From: Flavobacteriaceae bacterium UBA4166
GTDB lineage: Bacteria > Bacteroidota > Bacteroidia > Flavobacteriales > Flavobacteriaceae
DNA: 11,653 bases
Assembly: GCA_002379985.1 (NCBI GenBank)
Contig: DFVG01000012.1
Coordinates: 515-12,167 of the forward strand
Reading direction: 5' to 3'
Shown: positions 1 through 6,407 of the stretch, one piece after another
How the letters are laid out: each line of letters starts with the position of its first letter
Numbering within the stretch: the first letter of the stretch is position 1
Program-made: the position numbers and the translations under genes
Notes under the pieces: model-generated
The model's input: the letters and a program-made list of their open reading frames with translations, nothing else
Told to the model about the DNA's origin: nothing
Databases searched by the model: none

Positions 1-52
1 TCGCTCAAAATAAAAGGCCAATCTCATTGACCCCTCATCCGTTTTGCGGGTG

Positions 53-85
53 CAAATATACAACCCCTTTTTTTAAACTTCCAAA
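53..85 (-). promoter_or_regulatory. Bacteroidota-type promoter reading off the left edge
   Basis: Read on the minus strand, TATATTTG (53-60) matches the Bacteroidota -7 consensus TAnnTTTG exactly. A TTTG (82-85) lies 21 bp upstream and fits the -33 element. The bases just downstream, GCACCCGC, are a sequence I recall seeing often after such boxes in flavobacterial genomes. The promoted gene or RNA lies left of the window. Transcription would start at about base 45. Confidence 0.55.
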
Positions 86-171
86 CCAAAAACAAAATAA
101 TTTTTAATCTTTTTTCGAAGTCACATTTAAGCCCCTCAAATTCAATAAAAGAGCCCAACAAAAAAAGTGTT

Positions 172-261
172 AGGGATTGCAGCTGGCTACCATAGTTTTT
201 ATTCTGTAAAAACGAGTAGCGCGAAAAGCCCGACCGCAATCCTGCCAAAGGCAGGTTGTGG
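172..261 (+). ncRNA. Putative structured RNA element (Flavo-1-like?)
   Basis: Several nested pairings can be read directly. GGATTGC (174-180) pairs with GCAATCC (236-242). Inside it, GCTAC (186-190) pairs with GTAGC (216-220), and GTTTTTA (195-201) pairs with TAAAAAC (207-213) around a TTCTG loop. The linker AAAGCCCGACC (225-235) sits between the inner and outer stems. A second hairpin, CCTGCC-AAA-GGCAGG (241-255), can extend outward to 234-261 with one bulge. It shares bases 236-242 with the outer stem, so the two folds exclude each other. From memory, the order GGGATTGCAG, variable hairpin, AGCG, AAAGCCCGAC recurs in flavobacterial intergenic regions, and it may be the Flavo-1 RNA motif; that name is a guess. 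Strand is assigned from the remembered orientation. No U-tract follows on this strand. On the minus strand a T-run (about 160-167) lies past the structure, so it could instead be a loose terminator for the gene at 333-1034. Confidence 0.4.
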
Positions 262-332
262 AAACACCCGAAAAATAAAGAGCGAACTACTAAAGTAAGG
301 ATAACTTTTTATATAGGCAAGAGGGAATATGA

Positions 333-1034
333 TTACTTATTAACAGTTTTCTTGTTCCAATGCGCGGTAAGATCTAAGTAATCGATTTCAAACGCCGGTT
401 TTTGTCGGTCGAGAATATTGGCCTGGAACGATCGCTCCAAAATATCTTCAATAAGGTAATCTTCCTTTACTTCAAAAGGGCGGTACTCCTCCTTTATAGA
501 AATGTCAAACATACTCGCCGTGGTATTATACCAAAACGCACGCCAACCGGTACGCAGCTCTTTCACCAGATCAAATGCCGTCGTTCCTGTTTGACGATGA
601 ATGAGTTTCACCAAGATTTGTCCTTCGGTACGCGTTAGTTTTTTAAGGCGTTCTGAGAATTCGTCTTCGATATATTTTTGAATCCGTTTGGTGTATTTTC
701 TACGCTGACTATTTTTTTCAATTGTTTTAAGACGCTCGTTCATAGTCTGTAAACGCTCTGCCGCCAGTTTGGCAAAGGGATAAACTTTTCTAGTTTTTCG
801 ACGTAAAATTAGATAGCGACGACGGTCTGTCTTACTATTGAACTCCAATTTGTTTAACAATATCACTTCATCGAGATCGATCATCTCTCGAGGAATACTA
901 TCGCCGTCGATCATATAATAAAATGTCTGCGTCGTATCATTTTCCTGTACCGTGTATTCTTCTGTAATTTGAGCTCCCACAGAAAACACACAAAAACACA
1001 TTAGTATATAGGTAAGATGAAAGGCTTTATTCAT
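333..1034 (-). CDS. Exported DUF4294 domain protein
   Basis: A 233-residue protein of unknown function that matches the flavobacterial DUF4294 family. Residues 1-21 form a clear signal peptide (hydrophobic stretch at 9-19, cut expected after GA before Q22), so it is exported. The conserved core begins with the GDSIPREMIDLDEV block (44-57) and continues through a charged segment with RRRYLILRRKT (71-81) and KVYPFAK (83-89). A highly charged helix (about 90-132) may form a coiled coil. The most conserved block runs from LTRTEGQ (133-139) through LIHRQTGTTAFDL to the GWRAFWYN motif. I chose the ATG at 1032-1034 because it starts the signal peptide. A longer frame from 1142 adds 36 residues that lack family character and would put the promoter box inside the gene. 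The gene is divergent from the M42 peptidase, an arrangement I recall from many Flavobacteriaceae. Function unknown; the family call is confident. Confidence 0.88.
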   Translation of the reverse strand: MNKAFHLTYILMCFCVFSVGAQITEEYTVQENDTTQTFYYMIDGDSIPREMIDLDEVILLNKLEFNSKTDRRRYLILRRKTRKVYPFAKLAAERLQTMNERLKTIEKNSQRRKYTKRIQKYIEDEFSERLKKLTRTEGQILVKLIHRQTGTTAFDLVKELRTGWRAFWYNTTASMFDISIKEEYRPFEVKEDYLIEDILERSFQANILDRQKPAFEIDYLDLTAHWNKKTVNK

Positions 1035-1073
1035 ATTTCTTTTTCTATGCTCTTGAAGTATCGAAAACCGTTC

Positions 1074-1081
1074 CAAAATTA
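1074..1081 (-). promoter_or_regulatory. -7 box for the DUF4294 gene
   Basis: On the minus strand the sequence TAATTTTG matches TAnnTTTG exactly. It lies 39 bases before the chosen start at 1034, giving a leader of roughly 30 bases. The -33 element is weak: TTTA about 22 bp upstream. Confidence 0.4.
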
Positions 1082-1091
1082 CAGAAATTGC

Positions 1092-1123
1092 TTGCAGTAC
1101 TCCTAAAGATTTGATTAATTTTG
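1092..1123 (+). promoter_or_regulatory. Promoter of the M42 peptidase gene
   Basis: TTG (1092-1094), a 21 bp spacer and TAATTTTG (1116-1123) match the Bacteroidota -33/-7 pattern. Transcription would begin near 1130, leaving a leader of about 16 bases before the ATG at 1146. The same octamer occurs on the opposite strand at 1074-1081, so two promoters lie back to back in the divergent intergenic region. Confidence 0.5.
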
Positions 1124-1145
1124 ATGACAACTGAAAATTCAATCT

Positions 1146-2231
1146 ATGGCAGGCTCTATCTTACCCAAAAAATCTATTACGTTTCTTGAAAACTATTTGA
1201 ACAATGCCGCCCCAACTGGCTACGAGTGGCAGGGGCAAAAGTTGTGGATGGACTATCTGAAGCCCTATGTAGATGAATTTATTACAGACACCTATGGTAC
1301 CGCCGTTGGCGTCATTAATCCCAAGGCGAAGTATAAGGTTGTTATAGAAGGGCATGCGGATGAAATTTCATGGTATGTAAATTATATTAGTGACAATGGA
1401 TTATTATATGTTATTAGAAACGGCGGAAGTGACCATCAAATTGCACCTTCTAAAGTAGTCAACATTCACACAAAGGAAGGTATTGTGAAAGGGGTCTTTG
1501 GCTGGCCTGCGATTCATACCCGGAATAAGTCGAAAGAGGAAGCTCCAAAACCGGATAATATTTTTATCGATATTGGATGTAAGGATAAAAAGGAAGTTGA
1601 AAAATTGGGAGTACATGTGGGCTGCGTGATTACCTATCCCGATTCCTTTCATATTTTGAACAATAACAAATTTGTATGCCGGGCGCTCGATAACAGAATG
1701 GGCGGATTTATGATCGCAGAAGTGGCGCGATTGCTTCATAAAAACAAAAAGAAATTACCCTTTGGCCTCTATATCACGAACTCCGTGCAAGAGGAAATCG
1801 GACTCAGAGGGGCGCAAATGATCGCAGAACGCATTCAACCCAACGTGGCCATCGTTACCGACGTTACTCATGACACCACTACTCCTATGATCGATAAGAA
1901 AAAGCAGGGGTTGGCAAAAATTGGAGAAGGACCGGTAGTGGCCTATGCGCCGGCGGTACAACAAAAATTAAGAGACCTTATTGTAGCAACAGCGGAAGCC
2001 AAGGACATACCTTTTCAGCGTGCGGCGCTTTCCAGAGCGACCGGTACGGATACCGATGCTTTTGCATATAGTGGTAGTGGCGTGGCAAGTGCGTTAATAT
2101 CTCTTCCGCTGCGGTACATGCATACTACCGTTGAAATGGTACATCGTGATGATGTAGAGCATGTCATTCAACTGATCTATGAAACGCTTCTTTCCTTGAA
2201 AGACGGAGAGACGTTCAGTTACTTCGAATAA
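1146..2231 (+). CDS. M42 family metallopeptidase (zinc/cobalt aminopeptidase)
   Basis: A 361-residue cytoplasmic M42-family metallo-aminopeptidase (the FrvX/TET-like group once labelled endoglucanase M). These enzymes trim N-terminal residues from peptides, usually as large oligomers with two metal ions. The expected ligands are visible: H70-x-D72 in GHADEI, D182 in RALDNRMGG (bridging), the catalytic pair E216-E217 in QEEIGLRGA, D239 in VTDVTHD, and H326 in RYMHT near the C-terminus. The PDZ-like insert of the family corresponds to about residues 85-165. Length is normal and there is no signal peptide. The ATG at 1146 gives an N-terminus (MAGSILPKKSITFLENYL) typical of flavobacterial orthologs, and no ribosome site is evident. 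It is divergent from the DUF4294 gene and followed after 64 bp by topoisomerase IB on the same strand. No functional link between these genes is proven; peptide turnover is the likely role. Confidence 0.93.
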   Translation: MAGSILPKKSITFLENYLNNAAPTGYEWQGQKLWMDYLKPYVDEFITDTYGTAVGVINPKAKYKVVIEGHADEISWYVNYISDNGLLYVIRNGGSDHQIAPSKVVNIHTKEGIVKGVFGWPAIHTRNKSKEEAPKPDNIFIDIGCKDKKEVEKLGVHVGCVITYPDSFHILNNNKFVCRALDNRMGGFMIAEVARLLHKNKKKLPFGLYITNSVQEEIGLRGAQMIAERIQPNVAIVTDVTHDTTTPMIDKKKQGLAKIGEGPVVAYAPAVQQKLRDLIVATAEAKDIPFQRAALSRATGTDTDAFAYSGSGVASALISLPLRYMHTTVEMVHRDDVEHVIQLIYETLLSLKDGETFSYFE

Positions 2232-2295
2232 ACTTTCGCATAGTTTTCGGTTTTGTTTAAGAGTTTTTAAGGTTTTGCCATGGTATCTTTATGTC

Positions 2296-3381
2296 ATGGT
2301 TATAAGCGTTCCCAAGGTCAAAAAAATTATCAAAAATCCGGATACTGCGGTTAACCTTGCGAATCTTGTTTACATTACCGAAGATAAACTCAGTATCAAA
2401 CGTCACAAACATGGGCGAGGTTTTTACTACACCAGAAAGAACAAAAAGATAACGAACAAAAAGAGCATTGATCGTTTTAAGCGTTTGGTCATTCCTCCTG
2501 CCTGGACAGATGTACGCATTACACACCTGGAAAACGGACATCTGCAAGTAGTTGGACGTGACGAAAAGAACCGAAAACAATATCGATACCACCCGAACTG
2601 GTCAGAATTACGAAATCAAACAAAATTCTTGAAAATGGGGGTTTTTGGAAAGGCACTTCCCAAGATCCGGAAACAAATTGAAAAAGACCTCCGACTTAGA
2701 ACTATGACCAAACGTAAGTGTTTGGCATTGGTCATTCGGTTGATGGAAGAAACACATATTAGAATTGGAAACGATTATTACGCAAAGCGGAATAAATCTT
2801 ACGGACTTTCAACACTACGTACAAAACATCTAGATGTGTACAAGAACAAGATTAAATTCAACTTTGTTGGAAAGAAAGGAAAGGAACATTCCGTAACGCT
2901 GAAGAATAAACGACTTCAAAAACTGGTCTTAGCCTGCGAGGAAATTCCCGGTTGGGAACTCTTCAAATATTATGATGAAGACGGTAAACATCATCAAATT
3001 GATAGTGGAATGGTCAATGATTATATTCAAGAAATCAGTGACGATTTTTTTACTGCTAAAGATTTCAGGACTTGGGCCGCCTCTAAAATCTTCTTTGAAA
3101 CGCTCTGTGAATTGGGTCCTGAAGAATCTCAAAAACAAATCAAGAAAAATATTCTTGAAGCCTTTGACGCCGCTGCTTCTTCATTAGGGAACACCAGAGC
3201 TGTGTGTCGAAGTTATTACGTCCACCCCATGCTCGTAGAACGATATGAAGACGGATCGTTGACCCAATATTGTCAGCAAATTTCGAAGGATATAAAAGGC
3301 AATGAATATCTATCTGCTTCCGAGAAAATATTGCAACAACTGTTTCAGGAGTATACGTTTAAGTTAGAGGCATCAAAATAA
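2296..3381 (+). CDS. DNA topoisomerase IB (poxvirus-like bacterial type)
   Basis: A 361-residue type IB topoisomerase. It would relax supercoils by nicking one strand through a 3'-phosphotyrosine link, without ATP or magnesium. An N-terminal DNA-binding domain (about 25-105, with FKRLVIPPAW at 61-70 and YRYHP at 96-100) is followed by the catalytic domain. The active-site set can be placed by spacing: R156 (in RIGN), K193 (in FVGKKGK), R258 (in DFRTWAA), N299 (in LGNT) and the nucleophile Y308 (in SYYVHP). The spacings of 37, 65, 41 and 9 residues match what I remember of the Deinococcus radiodurans enzyme, where Asn also replaces the poxvirus His. The enzyme therefore looks intact. The ATG at 2296 is preferred; an in-frame TTG at 2275 would add seven residues (MPWYLYV) without support. 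It may be co-transcribed with the M42 gene, since I see no clear promoter in the 64 bp gap. Confidence 0.94.
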   Translation: MVISVPKVKKIIKNPDTAVNLANLVYITEDKLSIKRHKHGRGFYYTRKNKKITNKKSIDRFKRLVIPPAWTDVRITHLENGHLQVVGRDEKNRKQYRYHPNWSELRNQTKFLKMGVFGKALPKIRKQIEKDLRLRTMTKRKCLALVIRLMEETHIRIGNDYYAKRNKSYGLSTLRTKHLDVYKNKIKFNFVGKKGKEHSVTLKNKRLQKLVLACEEIPGWELFKYYDEDGKHHQIDSGMVNDYIQEISDDFFTAKDFRTWAASKIFFETLCELGPEESQKQIKKNILEAFDAAASSLGNTRAVCRSYYVHPMLVERYEDGSLTQYCQQISKDIKGNEYLSASEKILQQLFQEYTFKLEASK

Positions 3382-3463
3382 AGGTTTACATAATACTTAA
3401 TTAATCATGAAGTAACATTCAATTTAACGTGGATTTGTTGCTTTGTACAAACTAAATTTTCAC

Positions 3464-4909
3464 ATGAGATATACATTTACATTATTGATGACAGCCCTTT
3501 TATTTGTGGCATGTCAACCCGAAGATCCATCGCAAGAACTTACGTCTGCATCCCTTCAAGCCAATGCCCTTACAGATGCTACAAATATTGGGGAATATAA
3601 AGGCGTTTTCACCACATTGGATTCAAAATATAGAGCTGTTGTTTCTATAAACATACCCGCCAATGGTAATACGTTTTCCAAGGCGGTACCCGTGGCTACC
3701 TTAACCACCCACACAGGAGAATCATTTGAAGCAAAAGCCGTTTCTATTCCACAGGCCGGAAATGCAATTAACAATTTACATTTTGCATCGGCACAGTGGT
3801 CGTTTGACTTTTCGGTAAACCAACGCGGCGAGACACCACAGGTAACCAATGTTATTTTTAAAGATCTTGATGCAGATATTATTGTTGCGAAACATACCCA
3901 ACGTGCTCCGGTGACTCCGGTAACAGGTACTTGGGAATGTGTTGAGTGTAACGGACATCCGGTAGTAGGACAAGGGGCTACACAAACCTTCAATATGATG
4001 TTTACGACTGCAGATGGCACTAGCAACATGACCACCCAAAGTACCATTGGTACGACAACGACCGACGGAATTGGGTATCAGTCTGATTGTTCTGCGACAG
4101 GTGTATTAACTACCTGTACCATTGAAAGTGGAGACGGTAGCACCACCAATGTTGGATTTTTGAGCAACGGACAGCCCGTAACTTGGGAAGGTGTTCATAT
4201 CTTTAATAATGAACCCACGTCTAGCGGAAATGATTGTTCACAAATTACAGGCGCCTGGGAATGGGAGTCTATTAGCTATGGTACGCTCTCGGGAACCTTT
4301 GAAAGCGACACGAGCTGTCCTGGCACTAACACTACACTGATTGATGAAGATTTTGAAGATGCTACCTTCGACTTTGTTCCAACCTTTGTTGACAATGCAG
4401 GGGAAACAACTGATTATTTCCGTATTACCGATGGGAGCGACATTTCTGCTGCAATCAGCGGAGTACAAGGCGCGCAGTTCTTCGGAGCACAAGATATTGA
4501 TGGAGTGACTGCCGTTGGCGTTAACCCAGCTTCTCTTACATGGTCTGGATTTGATGTATCAGGATTAACCAACTTTGATTTCAGTGCTTTCTTTGCAGAA
4601 GACGATGATGGCTCTAACCAGGATTGGGATGAACTAGATTATTTACGCGCTCAATACCGACTAGACGGTGGGCCTTGGGTGACGTTCTTTGCTATTGAAA
4701 ATGATGGCACTGAATTTAATACGGCTCCTCTTATTGATAACGATCTAGATGGAGATGGAGATGGTGCTGAAATTACAGACACAATGACACAGTACGGAGC
4801 TACTTTTGCGATACCAGCAGCAACTACTATGGACATTCGCATTGAAATGAGTTTAGATGCAGGTGATGAGGATATTGCTATTGACAATGTCCTACTTACA
4901 GGGAACTAA
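3464..4909 (+). CDS. Large multidomain surface lipoprotein, function unknown
   Basis: A 481-residue predicted lipoprotein. The hydrophobic start (3-16) ends in the lipobox LFVAC, so C17 would be lipidated and the mature protein anchored in the outer membrane. Residues 18-150 hold a beta-rich domain beginning GEYKGVFTT, seen in uncharacterised flavobacterial secreted proteins. From about 153 comes a Cys-containing module with WECVEC (C159, C162), a Thr/Ser/Gly-rich middle with two more cysteines, and a shorter partly similar module starting ITGAWEWES. From about 291 to the end there is a jelly-roll-like domain (EDFED, later DEDIAIDNVLL), plausibly for carbohydrate or protein binding. It contains an Asp/Gly run at 425-437 (DNDLDGDGDGAEI) that resembles a calcium-binding loop. 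There is no type IX sorting tail. The ATG at 3464 is chosen because it puts the signal peptide at the N-terminus; a TTG at 3443 would add seven residues. No enzyme motif is seen, and the domain boundaries are my estimate. Confidence 0.8.
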   Translation: MRYTFTLLMTALLFVACQPEDPSQELTSASLQANALTDATNIGEYKGVFTTLDSKYRAVVSINIPANGNTFSKAVPVATLTTHTGESFEAKAVSIPQAGNAINNLHFASAQWSFDFSVNQRGETPQVTNVIFKDLDADIIVAKHTQRAPVTPVTGTWECVECNGHPVVGQGATQTFNMMFTTADGTSNMTTQSTIGTTTTDGIGYQSDCSATGVLTTCTIESGDGSTTNVGFLSNGQPVTWEGVHIFNNEPTSSGNDCSQITGAWEWESISYGTLSGTFESDTSCPGTNTTLIDEDFEDATFDFVPTFVDNAGETTDYFRITDGSDISAAISGVQGAQFFGAQDIDGVTAVGVNPASLTWSGFDVSGLTNFDFSAFFAEDDDGSNQDWDELDYLRAQYRLDGGPWVTFFAIENDGTEFNTAPLIDNDLDGDGDGAEITDTMTQYGATFAIPAATTMDIRIEMSLDAGDEDIAIDNVLLTGN

Positions 4910-4926
4910 AAAAAATCGCATTACAG

Positions 4927-4959
4927 AAGGCTACCAAATGGTAGCCTTTTTTTATTTTT
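4927..4959 (+). terminator. Rho-independent terminator after the lipoprotein gene
   Basis: A perfect 9 bp stem, AAGGCTACC (4927-4935) with GGTAGCCTT (4940-4948), closes an AAAT loop. It runs straight into seven T (4947-4953), then A and five more T. It begins 17 bases past the lipoprotein stop and separates that gene from the MBOAT gene. Confidence 0.92.
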
Positions 4960-4979
4960 AGGCTTCAACTCGTAGATAG

Positions 4980-6407
4980 GTGCTCTTCAATTCATTTGAT
5001 TTTGGCTTTTTTCTAGTGATCGTATACGGTCTCTATTGGGGCATCGGAAGTCGCCATAGGATCACCCAAAATATTCTGTTATTGTGCGCAAGCTATGTGT
5101 TTTATGGGTTGTGGGACTGGCGATTTTTAGTCTTACTTGCTGCCAGTAGTCTGGTTGATTTCGGAGCCGGATATTTTCTACAGCGATCAAACACCTTATG
5201 GAAACGAAGGGCATGGCTGGGCGGTAGTATTCTTTGGAATCTAGGAGTTCTCATCACTTTTAAGTATTTCCATTTCTTCCTATCGGAATTCTATACCCTT
5301 TTCAGTATGAACGTGCCTGAAGGAGATTTTACCATATGGACGGTGTTAATTCCTGTTGGGCTAAGCTTCTACACCTTTCAAACCTTAGGATACACCCTTG
5401 ATGTCTACCGACGTCGTCAAGAGGCTTCTTCAAATCTGTTAGAATTTTTATGTTTTGTGAGCTTCTTTCCACAACTCGTAGCCGGCCCCATTGAAAGGGC
5501 AAGAAAACTATTACCTCAGTTTCAACAGTCACGATCGTTTCAAGTGTCTCAACAAAAAGAAGGCCTTCGGCAAATTTTATGGGGACTGATAAAAAAAATA
5601 TTGATTGCAGACACCTTAGGGGTTGCAGTGACCACCATTTTCGAACAACCGGAAGCCTACGGAAGTATTTCGCTGATGTATGCAGCTGTATTGTTCTCCT
5701 TTCAGATGTACGGTGATTTTTCAGGGTATACTGATATAGCTATCGGAACTGCAAAATTATTCGGCTTTCGTTTGAGCAAGAACTTCAACCTCCCCTATCT
5801 CGCAAAAAGTATCACTGAATTTTGGCAACGTTGGCATATAACCCTTACCCGTTGGTTTACTGAGAATGTGTACGCTTCTCTAGTTCGTTATCGTAAGAAT
5901 TTAAATTACTGGTCGACAATGCCTGCTTTATTAGTAACCATGACATTGATCGGTTTTTGGCATGGTGCCAATTGGACGTTTATTTGCTTCGGAATCTTTA
6001 ATGGAATTATTTTAATCTTCGAACGGATTCCGCTGCAGCACCACCGTACGGTAAGTGGATGGCTCTCAAAACAAAACCGATTATTTTCATTGATTTATTT
6101 TTTCACGATAACCTCTATTTCAAGTATTTTCTTCAGGGCAACCTCCATTTCAGATGTATGGATTATTCTCGAACGTATTGCCTCTTTTACAATGAACGAC
6201 CAGTTCTCCACCATTATTGGTTGGAAGCTCATGGTGCTTCCCGTTATGATCATTGCAGAATTATTTTTCAGAAATAACGCCTACCCCATGCAAGAATTTG
6301 AACGATGGCTACCCAAGCCGGCGCGATGGCTTGTTTATTATGTACTCATATTTCTCTTAGTGCGCTATGCAGCGCCTCAGGAGGCTTTTATATACTTTCA
6401 GTTTTGA
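4980..6407 (+). CDS. MBOAT family membrane-bound O-acyltransferase (AlgI/DltB-like)
   Basis: A 475-residue polytopic inner-membrane protein with about ten hydrophobic segments, of the MBOAT family that includes AlgI (alginate acetylation) and DltB (teichoic acid D-alanylation). Such proteins pass an acyl group from a cytoplasmic donor through the membrane to an extracytoplasmic partner. Visible signatures are the N-terminal MLFNSFDF, FFPQLVAGPIERA before the central domain, GDFSGYTDIAIG, then FWQRWHITLTRWF with conserved H286, and GFWHGANW with the presumed catalytic H328. Length is typical for AlgI-like proteins. Translation must begin at the GTG at 4980 or further in, because an in-frame TAG sits directly before it (4977-4979), and MxFNS is the usual family N-terminus. 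The next gene overlaps the TGA stop and encodes an SGNH-like protein, the standard partner type. The acceptor is probably a surface glycan; no polysaccharide biosynthesis genes are in view to name it. Confidence 0.92.
   Translation: MLFNSFDFGFFLVIVYGLYWGIGSRHRITQNILLLCASYVFYGLWDWRFLVLLAASSLVDFGAGYFLQRSNTLWKRRAWLGGSILWNLGVLITFKYFHFFLSEFYTLFSMNVPEGDFTIWTVLIPVGLSFYTFQTLGYTLDVYRRRQEASSNLLEFLCFVSFFPQLVAGPIERARKLLPQFQQSRSFQVSQQKEGLRQILWGLIKKILIADTLGVAVTTIFEQPEAYGSISLMYAAVLFSFQMYGDFSGYTDIAIGTAKLFGFRLSKNFNLPYLAKSITEFWQRWHITLTRWFTENVYASLVRYRKNLNYWSTMPALLVTMTLIGFWHGANWTFICFGIFNGIILIFERIPLQHHRTVSGWLSKQNRLFSLIYFFTITSISSIFFRATSISDVWIILERIASFTMNDQFSTIIGWKLMVLPVMIIAELFFRNNAYPMQEFERWLPKPARWLVYYVLIFLLVRYAAPQEAFIYFQF

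Larger units (their letters stand above)
1..332. other. Gene-free left-edge region with promoter and structured element
   Basis: I find no credible protein gene here. A leftward open frame of about 74 codons (24-248) exists, but it runs through a good promoter, has biased low-complexity content and resembles no family I know. The region holds a leftward promoter (53-85), an AT-rich stretch (about 86-170) with no recognisable signal, a structured element (172-261), and about 70 bases of AT-rich DNA before the stop codon of the leftward gene at 333. A leftward ATG at 26-28 lies just downstream of the promoter and its frame stays open to the window edge. That could be the first codons of a gene lying mostly outside, but nine codons are too few to identify it, and an RNA gene is equally possible. 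Confidence 0.6.

Noticed and set aside
24..248. Leftward 74-codon open frame at the left edge
   Set aside because: It crosses a good promoter and the structured element, has biased composition and resembles no family; treated as chance.
1035..1142. 36-residue N-terminal extension of the DUF4294 protein
   Set aside because: It would bury the signal peptide inside the protein and place the -7 box in coding sequence; the ATG at 1034 is better.
3442..3451. Perfect palindrome TTTGTACAAA upstream of the lipoprotein gene as an operator
   Set aside because: A single 10 bp AT-rich palindrome without a second copy or a nearby regulator is not enough; the local promoter match is also poor.
3556..4047. 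Leftward 163-codon open frame inside the lipoprotein gene
   Set aside because: It is antisense to a well-supported lipoprotein coding frame, with no recognisable protein features.
6305..6403. ATG at 6305 as the start of the SGNH-like gene
   Set aside because: It lies 100 bases inside the MBOAT gene in another frame, and the added residues do not resemble a leader; the TTG at the stop overlap fits better.
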